A stretch of DNA of 64,000 nt from Lactonifactor sp. BIOML-A5 (GTDB taxonomy: Bacteria; Bacillota; Clostridia; Lachnospirales; Lachnospiraceae). The translations under genes and the position numbers were made by a program. A model generated the notes under the pieces. That model did not search any database. It was given only the letters and a program-made list of their open reading frames with translations, and was not told where the DNA came from. The stretch covers positions 15,768-79,767 of the forward strand of contig NZ_WKYV01000016.1 in the NCBI RefSeq assembly GCF_009677585.1, in the 5' to 3' direction. Shown one piece after another: positions 44,277-53,218 of this stretch (within the stretch, counting starts at the first letter, position 1; every line of letters starts with the position of its first letter).

Positions 44277-45638
44277 ATGCAGATAATGATTGTGGGCTGC
44301 GGGAAGGTAGGATATACTCTGGCAGACCAGTTGAGCGGGGAGGAAGACCATAATATAATTGTGGTAGACAGGAATCCGGACCGGATATCCCGGGTTACAA
44401 ATGATTTTGATGTTATGGGATATGTGGGAGACGGGGCAAGCTATAGTGTTCTGAAAGAGGCTGATATTGACAACACGGATCTGCTGATTGCAGTGACAGA
44501 TTCAGACGAGAGAAACCTGCTCTGCAGCCTGATCGCCAAGAAGGCGGGAAACTGCAAGGCGATTGCAAGGGTGAGAAACCCTATCTACAGCAGCGAGGGA
44601 GAATTCCTGAAGAGGGAACTGGGCCTGGCAATGATAATTAACCCGGAGTATGCCGCGGCATCGGAAATGGCCCGTATCTTTCGGTTCCCTTCCGCCATTA
44701 AAATAGATACGTTTGCCAAAGGGCGGATCGAGCTTCTGCGGTTCCGCATCCCTGTGGGAAATAAGCTTCATGACACACCCGTCTCTAATATCAGAGGCAA
44801 GCTGGGCTGTGAGGTACTTGTCTGTATGGTGCAGAGAGGAGAGGAGGTCTTTATTCCTCTGGGTGACTTTGTACTTCAGGAGAAGGACATTGTTTCCATT
44901 GTGGCCGCCCCGAGCAGGGCCAGCCAGTTTTTCAGAAAGATAGGTGTAGAGACAAACCGGGTTCCCAATGTTCTTATCGTTGGCGGCGGGAAGATTACAT
45001 TCTATCTGGCCCTTCGCCTGCTTCATGCGGGGATCGATGTTAAAATCATTGAGCAGAACAGGCAGAGGTGTGAAGAACTCAGTGAGCTGCTTCCAAAGGC
45101 CAGCATTATCTGCGGAGACGGCACTGACCAGAACCTCCTTCTGGAGGAAGGCTTGGAGCAGATTCGCGGTTTTGCGGCTCTTACAAATTTCGATGAGGAG
45201 AATATCCTGCTTTCTCTGTTTGCAAAGAGTAAATCAAAGGCCAAGCTTGTAACAAAGGTGAATAGAATCTCATTTGATGAGGTAATTGAAAATCTGGGCC
45301 TGGACTGTATTGTCTATCCCAAATACATTACTACGGAGTTTATTATCCAGTATGTCCGATCTATGCAGGACTCTATGGGAAGCAATGTAGAGAATCTATA
45401 TAAGCTTGACGATAACCGGGCAGAGGCCCTGGAGTTTTTAATTAAAGAGGAGTCACCTGTGGTTGGAATTCCTCTGGAAAAGCTTCAGCTGAAGAAGAAT
45501 ATACTGATATGTGGTATTAACCGGTACGGAAAGATTATTATTCCCGGCGGACAGGATAAGATCAGAGTGGGAGACTCTGTGATCGTTGTTGTTACAGATT
45601 ACAGAATCCATGATATCCTGGATATATTGGAGGACTAG
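44277..45638 (+). CDS. trkA: Trk potassium uptake regulatory subunit TrkA
   Basis: The 453-aa peripheral membrane protein has two RCK halves, each with a nucleotide-binding site: IMIVGCGKVGYTLADQL with VVDRNPDRI, and NVLIVGGGKITFYLALRLL with IIEQNRQRCEEL. Each half ends in a TrkA_C domain. It gates TrkH in response to nucleotides. The start follows GGAGGAG. trkH follows 10 nt later. Twice the length of KtrA above, it belongs to the separate Trk class. Confidence 0.95.
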   Translation: MQIMIVGCGKVGYTLADQLSGEEDHNIIVVDRNPDRISRVTNDFDVMGYVGDGASYSVLKEADIDNTDLLIAVTDSDERNLLCSLIAKKAGNCKAIARVRNPIYSSEGEFLKRELGLAMIINPEYAAASEMARIFRFPSAIKIDTFAKGRIELLRFRIPVGNKLHDTPVSNIRGKLGCEVLVCMVQRGEEVFIPLGDFVLQEKDIVSIVAAPSRASQFFRKIGVETNRVPNVLIVGGGKITFYLALRLLHAGIDVKIIEQNRQRCEELSELLPKASIICGDGTDQNLLLEEGLEQIRGFAALTNFDEENILLSLFAKSKSKAKLVTKVNRISFDEVIENLGLDCIVYPKYITTEFIIQYVRSMQDSMGSNVENLYKLDDNRAEALEFLIKEESPVVGIPLEKLQLKKNILICGINRYGKIIIPGGQDKIRVGDSVIVVVTDYRIHDILDILED

Positions 45639-45648
45639 GGCAAAGATT

Positions 45649-47088
45649 ATGAATTACGGAATGATTCTATATATACTAGGATGGATACTTAATTTTGAAG
45701 CAGCTTTTCTGACTCTGCCCTGCCTTGTGGCAGTATTGTATCAGGAACAGGATGGATTCTCCTTTCTGGGAGTGGCAGTTTTATGCCTCATCATAGGATT
45801 TATATTCTCCCATAAAAAGCCGGCCAATACTTCGCTGTATGCAAGGGAAGGCTTTGTGATTGTATCGGCAGGATGGATTGTTATGAGCGCTTTTGGCGCC
45901 CTGCCTTTTGTGTTGAATGGGGATATCCCCTCTTATGTGGATGCACTTTTCGAGACGATATCTGGTTTTACTACTACAGGAGCCAGTATTCTGACAGATG
46001 TGGAAGCATTGTCCAAGGCCAGCCTTTTCTGGAGAAGTTTTACCCACTGGATCGGCGGTATGGGGGTATTTGTCTTTATTCTGGCGATTCTGCCTTTGGT
46101 GGGAGGGTTCAATATGAACCTGATGAAGGCGGAGAGCCCCGGCCCTTCTGTGGGGAAGCTGGTTCCCAGAGTGAGAAATACAGCTATGATTTTGTACGGC
46201 ATCTATTTCATTATTACTGTCGTAGAGTTTGTCTTGCTGGTAGCCGCAGGTATGACAGCTTTTGACGCCATTACCCATACATTCGGAACGGTAGGCACAG
46301 GGGGATTTGGAACCCATTCTGACAGTCTGGCGGGGTTTTCCCCGGCGATTCAGAATATTGTAACGGTATTTATGATACTCAGCGGTGTAAACTTTGGTGC
46401 ATATTTCCTTATCATTCACAAAAAGCCGAGACAGGTCCTGAAGATGGAAGAGGTGAGAATGTATCTGGGAATTATCCTGGCAAGTGCGCTCCTGATTGCT
46501 TTTAATGTCAGGGATATGTTCGGCAGCTGGGGAGAAACTCTGCGGCATGCATTTTTCCAGGTGGGCTCTATTATCACTACTACAGGATTTGCCACCGTGG
46601 ACTTTGACCTTTGGCCTCAGTTTTCTAAAACCATTTTGATTATCCTGATGTTCGTGGGCGCCTGTGCCGGGAGTACAGGGGGAGGCATCAAGGTATCCAG
46701 GATTACCATCCTGCTGAAGACGATTAAAAAGGAACTGAGAATGATCTCCCATCCCCGGAGCGTCAAGAAGATTGCCATGGACGGGCACAGGATTGAACAT
46801 GAGGTTGTGCGATCTACCAATGTTTTTATTGCTGTGTACTTCCTGGTATTTTTTACCTCCGTGCTGCTTCTGGGAATGGATGAGCTGGATTTCACCACGA
46901 ATTTTACAGCAGTGGCAGCGACCCTGAACAATATTGGACCTGGCCTGGAACTGGTGGGCCCCACGCAGAACTTCTCTATTTTTTCTGCACCGGCTAAGTT
47001 TGTGCTGATGTTTGATATGCTGGCTGGACGTCTGGAGCTGTTTCCCATGCTGCTGCTGTTTGCCCCTTCCAGCTGGAAGAAATATTAA
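45649..47088 (+). CDS. trkH: Trk potassium channel subunit TrkH
   Basis: The 479-aa membrane protein carries the four pore loops of TrkH: ETISGFTTTGASILTD, FGTVGTGGFGTHSDS, ITTTGFATVDFDLWP and AATLNNIGPGLELVGP. It imports K+ with TrkA. Start 45649 is chosen because an earlier in-frame ATG at 45586 would lie deep inside trkA; GGAGG is 15 bases upstream. It is followed by a weak hairpin (AATAGCGG/CCGCTATT, 47101-47134) with no clear T-run. Confidence 0.94.
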   Translation: MNYGMILYILGWILNFEAAFLTLPCLVAVLYQEQDGFSFLGVAVLCLIIGFIFSHKKPANTSLYAREGFVIVSAGWIVMSAFGALPFVLNGDIPSYVDALFETISGFTTTGASILTDVEALSKASLFWRSFTHWIGGMGVFVFILAILPLVGGFNMNLMKAESPGPSVGKLVPRVRNTAMILYGIYFIITVVEFVLLVAAGMTAFDAITHTFGTVGTGGFGTHSDSLAGFSPAIQNIVTVFMILSGVNFGAYFLIIHKKPRQVLKMEEVRMYLGIILASALLIAFNVRDMFGSWGETLRHAFFQVGSIITTTGFATVDFDLWPQFSKTILIILMFVGACAGSTGGGIKVSRITILLKTIKKELRMISHPRSVKKIAMDGHRIEHEVVRSTNVFIAVYFLVFFTSVLLLGMDELDFTTNFTAVAATLNNIGPGLELVGPTQNFSIFSAPAKFVLMFDMLAGRLELFPMLLLFAPSSWKKY

Positions 47089-47160
47089 TAATGAAAAAGC
47101 AATAGCGGTGATGCACACAGGCAGAGCCGCTATTTGTGATCTCATAAAAGGAGAAAGATT

Positions 47161-47189
47161 TTGCATGTGTAAGGGGAGTTTGCTATAAT
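47161..47189 (+). promoter_or_regulatory. Promoter of the repeat-rich wall hydrolase
   Basis: TTGCAT (47161-47166), 17 bases and TATAAT (47184-47189) with an extended TG motif (TGCTATAAT) form a strong sigma-A promoter 48 nt before the gene. Confidence 0.65.
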
Positions 47190-47236
47190 CAGATGCATAG
47201 GGGGGTTACAGCGTATACAGGAAGGGGTTAGACAAG

Positions 47237-49360
47237 ATGAAGAGAGAAGACAGAAAGAGAAATTTTGCCAGGATATTCTGCCTTGTGCTGCTTGCTTTTC
47301 TTTTAGGCGGTATGGGACAAGATTGTGTATGGGCAGAGACAGGAGACACAGGACAGACAGAAGAGACGCAGGCAGATGGTCCTGAAGAGGAAGACGTGAC
47401 AGGCCAGGCTCCGGAAGAGACACAGCCGCTGGAGGCAGAAAACAGAGTGCTGACCATAGGATGGATACAGGAGGGCGGTACCTGGTATTATTATAATTCC
47501 AACGGGAAATTACATACAGGCTGGCTGGAGGAGAACGGCAGCTGGTATTATCTTGAGGAAGACGGAAGGATGGCTGTTGGCTGGAGATATATGAAGGAGC
47601 AATGGTACTACTTTTCCACATCCGGTGTCATGGTTGCTGAGCAGTGGGCGGGAGATTATTACCTTACAGCAAGCGGTGCAATGGCAGTGAATGCGTGGAT
47701 TGGAAAATATTATGTGGGCAGCGACGGCAGATGGATTCCGGGATACAGTCAGGCCCAGTGGATGCAGGAGGGGGAACGCTGGTGGTATAGGAACGCAGAC
47801 GGCACATATCCCAAATCCTGCTGGAAAACCATCAGCGGCTCTGCCTACTATTTTAATGAAGCAGGCTGGCTGGTGACTGGCTGGTTAAAGGATCAGGGAA
47901 AGTGGTATTACCTGACAGAATATGGTATGAAAAAGAATGAATGGATGTCTGACGGGAAAACCTGGTACTATCTTACCGGAGACGGAAGTATGGCTGTAGG
48001 CTGGGTGATGACCGGGGGAGCCTGGTATTATATGAACTCCAATGGTGTGATGCAGACAGGCTGGCAGCAGATACAGAAGGAATGGTACTATCTGAAGGAA
48101 AACGGTGTGATGCAGACTGGGTGGCTGTTCCAGGGGAAAAGCTGGTATTATCTGAAGAGCAGCGGAGCCATGGCTACTTCCTGGCAGCAGGTGGGAAAAA
48201 CCTGGTATTATCTGTCAGGAAGCGGTGTGATGCAGACGGGCTGGCAGCGGATAGGCAGAGCCTGGTATTATCTGAAGGCAGAGGGTGCCATGCAGACCGG
48301 GTGGCTGTTCCAGGGGAAAAGCTGGTATTATCTGAAGAGCAGCGGAGCCATGGCTACTTCCTGGCAGCAGGTGGGAAAAACCTGGTATTATCTGTCAGGA
48401 AGCGGTGTGATGCAGACAGGCTGGCAGCGGATAGGCAGAGCCTGGTATTATCTGAAGACAGAGGGTGCCATGCAGACCGGGTGGCTGCTCCAGGGCCAGA
48501 TCTGGTATTATCTAAAGGGCAGCGGCGCTATGGCTACAGGCTGGCAGAAGGTCGGCAGTACCTGGTATTATTTCTACGGAAGCGGTGCCATGGCAGTGAA
48601 TACCTGCATCGACGGTTATCTGATTAACCGGAAAGGGGAATACTACGAACCGGCTCTGGGAACCATAAAAGGGCTGCTTCAGAATGCCATGGTTCCGGTA
48701 GGTTCTACCATGTATGTGTACGGAGGCGGCTGGGATGAGGATGCCACAAGAAAGGGGCCAAGTCCCCAGTGGAAGAAGTTCTATGAAAAGCAGAATTCCT
48801 CTTATGATTACAATACCACAAGATATCAGTCAGAGAATGGACTGGACTGTTCCGGGTTTGTAGGCTGGTCTGTCTACAATGCGTTAAATAAAGTGAGCGG
48901 GAAAAGCAGCTGCACAGTAACCTCCACCGCTATGGTTTCCAATTATGCGTCCAGAGGCTGGGGTACCAAAATTGATCGATCAAAAGTGAAGGACTACAGG
49001 GCCGGGGATGTGATGGGCTCTACCTGCGGATGTCATAATCATGTATATCTGGTTATCGGCCAGTGCTCTGACGGCAGCGTGGTCTTTGTACATTCTTCAC
49101 CAAAGGGGGTACAGATTAACGGTACGACGACGCCTTCGGGGAGTTACTCCAGCAAGGCCATATCTCTCGCCAATTCTTATATGAAAAAGTATTTTCCGGA
49201 CTGGAATAAGAAGTTCGGCAATTCCTCAGGTCCTCAGTATTATCTGAGTCATTTCAGCCAGATGCGCTGGGATATATCAGGAAATAAAGTAATGAGGGAT
49301 CCGGAGGGATATACAAAGAAAAGTGCGGAGCAGGTATTAAAGGACCTGTTTGAAGAATAA
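47237..49360 (+). CDS. Secreted wall-binding repeat protein with C-terminal NlpC/P60-like domain
   Basis: The 707-aa preprotein has a signal peptide (RIFCLVLLAFLLGGMGQDCVWA) and a short acidic Thr/Glu-rich stretch. It then has about 16 roughly 20-residue repeats with W-YY-...-G-M...-GW spacing (about residues 75-470), as in choline/wall-binding CW repeats. The C-terminus (about 475-707) has the catalytic Cys in GLDCSGFVGWS (about 538) and a His in CGCHNHVYLVIG (about 600), typical of NlpC/P60 endopeptidases. It should bind wall polymers and cut peptide stems. Internal repeats include a near-identical 180-nt duplication. Confidence 0.92.
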   Translation: MKREDRKRNFARIFCLVLLAFLLGGMGQDCVWAETGDTGQTEETQADGPEEEDVTGQAPEETQPLEAENRVLTIGWIQEGGTWYYYNSNGKLHTGWLEENGSWYYLEEDGRMAVGWRYMKEQWYYFSTSGVMVAEQWAGDYYLTASGAMAVNAWIGKYYVGSDGRWIPGYSQAQWMQEGERWWYRNADGTYPKSCWKTISGSAYYFNEAGWLVTGWLKDQGKWYYLTEYGMKKNEWMSDGKTWYYLTGDGSMAVGWVMTGGAWYYMNSNGVMQTGWQQIQKEWYYLKENGVMQTGWLFQGKSWYYLKSSGAMATSWQQVGKTWYYLSGSGVMQTGWQRIGRAWYYLKAEGAMQTGWLFQGKSWYYLKSSGAMATSWQQVGKTWYYLSGSGVMQTGWQRIGRAWYYLKTEGAMQTGWLLQGQIWYYLKGSGAMATGWQKVGSTWYYFYGSGAMAVNTCIDGYLINRKGEYYEPALGTIKGLLQNAMVPVGSTMYVYGGGWDEDATRKGPSPQWKKFYEKQNSSYDYNTTRYQSENGLDCSGFVGWSVYNALNKVSGKSSCTVTSTAMVSNYASRGWGTKIDRSKVKDYRAGDVMGSTCGCHNHVYLVIGQCSDGSVVFVHSSPKGVQINGTTTPSGSYSSKAISLANSYMKKYFPDWNKKFGNSSGPQYYLSHFSQMRWDISGNKVMRDPEGYTKKSAEQVLKDLFEE
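48121..48480 (+). repeat. Near-identical 180-nt tandem duplication inside the wall-repeat gene
   Basis: 48121-48300 and 48301-48480 differ at two of 180 positions: G/A at 48238 versus 48418 (silent) and G/A at 48278 versus 48458 (Ala to Thr). Each copy encodes three CW repeats. Neighbouring repeats are clearly more divergent, so this pair is young. Confidence 0.95.
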
Positions 49361-49396
49361 AAGTAATAGTGTGCTGTAGGAAAGGAATTGAGACAG

Positions 49397-50581
49397 ATGA
49401 ATGATAAAAGAGTGTTTTTAATTGTACTGGACAGCTTTGGAATCGGAGAAGAGCCGGATGCGGATCTTTTCGGGGATGTGGGAAGCAATACACTGGGAAC
49501 CATTGTAACATCGGCCAGATATGATACTCCGAATATGAGAAAGCTGGGACTTTTTAATATAGAAGGCGTTACCTGCGGAAAACGCACGGAACATCCATTG
49601 GGTTCCTTCGCCAGGATGCAGGAAGCCTCTATGGCAAAGGATACAACAGCCGGGCACTGGGAGATCGCAGGTCTGATATCAGAAAAGCCTTTTCCCACGT
49701 ATCCCCATGGATTTCCCGGGGAAGTTCTGGAAGCATTCTCCAAAGCCACAGGGAGAGGCGTGCTGTGCAATAAGCCATATTCCGGCACTGATGTAATCCG
49801 GGATTACGGGGAGGAACATATGAAAACCGGGGATTATATTGTCTATACTTCTGCAGACAGTGTATTCCAGATTGCCGCTCACGAAGAAATTGTCCCTCTT
49901 GAAGAACTGTATGAAGCGTGCCGTAAGGCCAGGGAAATACTTCAGGGAGAGCACGGTGTGGGAAGAGTCATTGCCCGTCCTTTTATAGGAAAGGCTCCGG
50001 ATTTTAAGAGAACACCCCACAGGCATGATTTCTCTCTGATTCCTCCGAAGGATACCATGCTGGACTGTCTGTCCAGGGCAGGTCTGGCAACGATAGGGGT
50101 TGGGAAGATATATGACATTTTTGCAGGAAAAGGTGTCTCTGAGACCAAATCCACTGAGAGCAACCAGAATGGGATGGAAATCACCGCACAGTGGCAGAGC
50201 ACATCCTTCAACGGCCTTTGCTTTGTAAATCTGGTGGACTTTGATATGCTTTACGGACACAGAAATGACATTGACGGATATGCAGGGGCGGCGACTGAGT
50301 TTGACCGGTGGCTGGGCGGATTCCTGGATGGAATGCGAGAAAATGATATCCTGATGATTACCGCTGACCATGGCTGTGATCCCGGAACTGCCAGCACAGA
50401 CCATTCAAGAGAATACACCCCCCTTCTTGTCTGTGGGAAACATGTGAAAAAAGGGGTTTCTCTGGGTACAAGAAAGTCATTTGCAGACATTGCCGCGACC
50501 ATTCTGGATATCTTCCAGGTGGAGGGAAGGATAGCAGGCACAAGTTTTCTGGGAGAGATAGAGGCAAAGGATGGAGAATAG
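49397..50581 (+). CDS. deoB: Phosphopentomutase
   Basis: DeoB interconverts (deoxy)ribose 1- and 5-phosphate in nucleoside salvage. The 394-aa protein shows metal-site motifs FLIVLDSFGIGEEPDA, KDTTAGHWEI (catalytic Thr region), YTSADSVFQIAAHEE and ITADHGCDPGT...DHSREYTPLLV. ATG 49397 follows AAAGGA by 10 nt; TTG 49388 is not needed. It is first in the operon deoB-cdd-pdp-deoC; the next start overlaps its end by 11 nt. Confidence 0.95.
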   Translation: MNDKRVFLIVLDSFGIGEEPDADLFGDVGSNTLGTIVTSARYDTPNMRKLGLFNIEGVTCGKRTEHPLGSFARMQEASMAKDTTAGHWEIAGLISEKPFPTYPHGFPGEVLEAFSKATGRGVLCNKPYSGTDVIRDYGEEHMKTGDYIVYTSADSVFQIAAHEEIVPLEELYEACRKAREILQGEHGVGRVIARPFIGKAPDFKRTPHRHDFSLIPPKDTMLDCLSRAGLATIGVGKIYDIFAGKGVSETKSTESNQNGMEITAQWQSTSFNGLCFVNLVDFDMLYGHRNDIDGYAGAATEFDRWLGGFLDGMRENDILMITADHGCDPGTASTDHSREYTPLLVCGKHVKKGVSLGTRKSFADIAATILDIFQVEGRIAGTSFLGEIEAKDGE

Positions 50582-50978
50582 GGTACTGATTGAAAAAGCT
50601 CTGGCCGCCAGTGAGAGGGCATACGCCCCTTACTCGGAATTCCGGGTCGGGGCTGCTCTTCTTACCCGGGAAGGGAAAGTCTACACAGGCTGCAACATAG
50701 AAAATGCGGCCTATGGACCAACGAACTGTGCAGAGCGGACAGCATTTTTTAAAGCGGTTTCTGAGGGGGAAAGAGAGTTCACCGCCATTGCTGTTGTAGG
50801 CGGAAAACAGGATCAGACCGGGAAGGAATACTGTTTCCCATGCGGTGTGTGCCGGCAGGTAATGGCAGAGTTCTGTAATGGAGGCTTTCGGATTCTGGCG
50901 GCCAAAAGTCCGGAGGACTACAGGGAATATACCTTGAATGAACTGCTTCCGGAGCGGTTTGGAAGCAATAACCTTTAG
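50571..50978 (+). CDS. cdd: Cytidine deaminase
   Basis: Cdd converts (deoxy)cytidine to (deoxy)uridine. The 135-aa enzyme has the zinc motif CAERTAFFKAV and PCGVCRQVMAEF, with the N-terminal YAPYSEFRVGAALLT. It overlaps the deoB 3' end by 11 nt, indicating translational coupling, and pdp starts 23 nt after its stop. Its products feed the phosphorylase encoded next. Confidence 0.95.
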   Translation: MENRVLIEKALAASERAYAPYSEFRVGAALLTREGKVYTGCNIENAAYGPTNCAERTAFFKAVSEGEREFTAIAVVGGKQDQTGKEYCFPCGVCRQVMAEFCNGGFRILAAKSPEDYREYTLNELLPERFGSNNL

Positions 50979-51001
50979 ATATGGGAAAGGCTGGTGGAAG
51001 T

Positions 51002-52303
51002 ATGAGAATGACGGATATCATTGCTGCAAAACGGGATGGGCAAATACTATCGGAGGAACAAATCCGGGATATGATAGGTCGGTATGTAACGGATGAAATA
51101 CCGGATTACCAGATGTCTGCCATGATGATGGCAATCTATTTTCAGGGAATGACAGACCGGGAACTGACAGTTTTGACGGATGCCATGGCTAAGTCCGGTG
51201 ATATGGTGGACCTCTCTGAGATTAAAGGGATTAAGGTTGATAAACACTCCACCGGAGGAGTAGGGGATAAAACTACGCTGATTGTGGCCCCAATTGCTGC
51301 CGCCTGCGGAGTAAAGGTGGCAAAAATGTCTGGAAAAGGATTGGGATTTACCGGCGGAACCGTGGATAAACTGGAATCTATCCCTGGATTTCGGACGGTA
51401 CTGGACCGGAAAGAATTTTTTGATGTGGTAAACCGGACCGGATTGTCTGTCATTGGTCAGTCCGGGAATCTGGCTCCCGCAGATAAAAAACTGTATGCAC
51501 TGAGAGATGTAACTGCCACGGTGGAGAGCATTCCCCTGATTGCCGCGTCTATCATGAGCAAAAAGCTGGCTGCGGGCAGTGACTGTATTCTTCTGGACGT
51601 AAAAACAGGAAGCGGGGCCTTTATGTCCGGGCGGGAAGACGCCAGGGCGCTGGCGGAAAAAATGGTTCGGATCGGCACAATGGCGGGAAGAAAAACCATT
51701 GCCCTGATCACAAATATGGAGGAACCCCTGGGAAATTACATCGGTAATGCCCTGGAAGTCGAGGAGGCGGTGAAAACGCTGCAGGGCAGCGGGCCGGAGG
51801 ATCTCACAGAGCTTTCTGTGGAACTGGCCGCAAACATGCTTTATCTTGCGGAAATGGGGGAACTGGAGATTTGCAGGCAGCAGGCAGCCGCAGCTCTGAC
51901 TGACGGAACTGCCCTGGAATGTCTGAAGGCAATGGTTGCAGCCCAGGGGGGAGAACCGAAGGTCTTATCTGACACCAGCCTGCTGCCAAGAGCCACGTAT
52001 TCCCGGGAAATAAAGGCGAAGACAGAGGGCTGTATCTCCGGCCTGGATGCCAAAATGTGCGGAATGGCTTCCGGACTTCTGGGGGCGGGCAGAGAGACAA
52101 AGGACAGTGTCATAGACCCTGGTGCCGGCATCATCCTTCATAAAAAAACTAATGATTATGTAACGGAAGGAGAGCCGATTGCAACACTTTATTCATCAAA
52201 GGAGGAACTTTTTCCGGAGGCTGTCAGTATGCTGGAAAAGGCAGTGACGTTGGGAGAGGCGCCGAAAGGCAAAAAACAGATGATTTTTGAGAGAATTGTC
52301 TGA
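51002..52303 (+). CDS. pdp: Pyrimidine-nucleoside phosphorylase
   Basis: The enzyme splits uridine or thymidine with phosphate into base and (deoxy)ribose 1-phosphate. The 433-aa sequence has the family motif KHSTGGVGDKTTL, KMSGKGLGFTGGTVDKLESIPG and SIMSKKLAAGSDCILLDVKTGSGAFM. Start 51002 (MRMTDII) matches the usual N-terminus of Pdp, although ATG 50981 is in frame upstream. It lies between cdd and deoC. Confidence 0.94.
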   Translation: MRMTDIIAAKRDGQILSEEQIRDMIGRYVTDEIPDYQMSAMMMAIYFQGMTDRELTVLTDAMAKSGDMVDLSEIKGIKVDKHSTGGVGDKTTLIVAPIAAACGVKVAKMSGKGLGFTGGTVDKLESIPGFRTVLDRKEFFDVVNRTGLSVIGQSGNLAPADKKLYALRDVTATVESIPLIAASIMSKKLAAGSDCILLDVKTGSGAFMSGREDARALAEKMVRIGTMAGRKTIALITNMEEPLGNYIGNALEVEEAVKTLQGSGPEDLTELSVELAANMLYLAEMGELEICRQQAAAALTDGTALECLKAMVAAQGGEPKVLSDTSLLPRATYSREIKAKTEGCISGLDAKMCGMASGLLGAGRETKDSVIDPGAGIILHKKTNDYVTEGEPIATLYSSKEELFPEAVSMLEKAVTLGEAPKGKKQMIFERIV

Positions 52304-52341
52304 TTGTGCAGCGGTATTATATATAGAAGAAAGGGGAAGCA

Positions 52342-53013
52342 ATGAGCAGAAAAGAGTCGGAAATATTAAGTTATGTGGATCACACCCAATTAAAGGCATT
52401 TGCTGTGTGGGAGGACATCAGGAAGCTGTGTGAGGAGGCGGTGGAATGCCGTACGGCGTCTGTTTGTATCCCTCCCTGTTATGTAAAACGCGCCAGGGAG
52501 TCATATGGGAATTCTCTTACTATATGTACGGTAGTGGGATTCCCCCTGGGCTACAGTGTGAAAGAGGCGAAGCTCTGTGAGACCAGACAGGCTCTGGCAG
52601 ACGGCGCGGATGAGATTGATATGGTCATCAATATCAGCGATGTAAAAAATGGAAAATTTGAAGCGGTTTTGGATGAGGTAAAAACCCTTAAAGAGGCTGT
52701 GGGCAGCAAGATACTCAAGGTGATTGTGGAGACGTGCTATCTGACAAAAGAAGAAAAGATAAAAATGTGTGAAATTGTTACAGCCGCCGGCGCGGATTTT
52801 ATAAAGACCTCCACAGGCTTTGGCACAGGGGGAGCAACCATAGAGGATGTGGTGCTTTTCAGAGAAAACATCGGGGAAAATGTAAGAATCAAAGCCGCCG
52901 GGGGCGTGAAGACGAGAGAGGACTTGGAGAAGTTTCTGGACGCCGGCTGCAGCAGAATAGGGACCAGTTCAGCTGTGGGGCTGCTTCATGGGACACCAGA
53001 CCAAACATATTAA
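52342..53013 (+). CDS. deoC: Deoxyribose-phosphate aldolase
   Basis: DeoC cleaves deoxyribose 5-phosphate to glyceraldehyde 3-phosphate and acetaldehyde. The 223-aa enzyme shows YVDHTQLK, TVVGFPLGY, the Schiff-base Lys in KILKVIVET, FIKTSTGF and IKAAGGVKTREDL. It ends the deoB-cdd-pdp-deoC operon. The ribosome site is AAAGGGGAAG. No clear terminator is seen in the gap that follows. Confidence 0.95.
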   Translation: MSRKESEILSYVDHTQLKAFAVWEDIRKLCEEAVECRTASVCIPPCYVKRARESYGNSLTICTVVGFPLGYSVKEAKLCETRQALADGADEIDMVINISDVKNGKFEAVLDEVKTLKEAVGSKILKVIVETCYLTKEEKIKMCEIVTAAGADFIKTSTGFGTGGATIEDVVLFRENIGENVRIKAAGGVKTREDLEKFLDAGCSRIGTSSAVGLLHGTPDQTY

Positions 53014-53073
53014 GAAATGCACACAAATGTTACATGAATATTAAATTTTGGTTGAGATTTTTAGATCTTTTTC

Positions 53074-53102
53074 TTGCATATACTTAGGATGTGTGGTAAT
53101 AT
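53074..53102 (+). promoter_or_regulatory. Promoter of the CwlO-like hydrolase
   Basis: TTGCAT (53074-53079), 17 bases and TAATAT (53097-53102) form a likely sigma-A promoter. The leader is about 110 nt. A WalR-like half-site TGTTAC with TATTAA five bases on occurs around 53030-53047, tentatively. No ydaO-type riboswitch core was seen. Confidence 0.5.
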
Positions 53103-53218
53103 GTAAAAGAAATGAAGAAAGTATTTCATAAATATTAAACGTAACACGTAGAAATCTCAAGAGGGAAATGAGAAAGCAAAAATAGTGTACATACTTAGAT
53201 GAGAGGTTAAACGGTATT

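Noticed and set aside
45781..47166. 461-codon open frame on the minus strand, antisense to trkH
   Set aside because: It is wholly inside the trkH gene in the opposite strand, has no ribosome site and reads as His/Gln/Lys-rich sequence without domains. It is a by-product of codon usage.
48082..48627. 181-codon open frame within the wall-repeat gene
   Set aside because: It is another frame of the 20-residue repeats; the repeated pattern keeps the frame open. No independent start signal.
53014..53218. Possible c-di-AMP (ydaO-type) riboswitch before the CwlO-like gene
   Set aside because: Such switches often precede wall hydrolases, but the leader lacks the conserved GGGGA-containing core.
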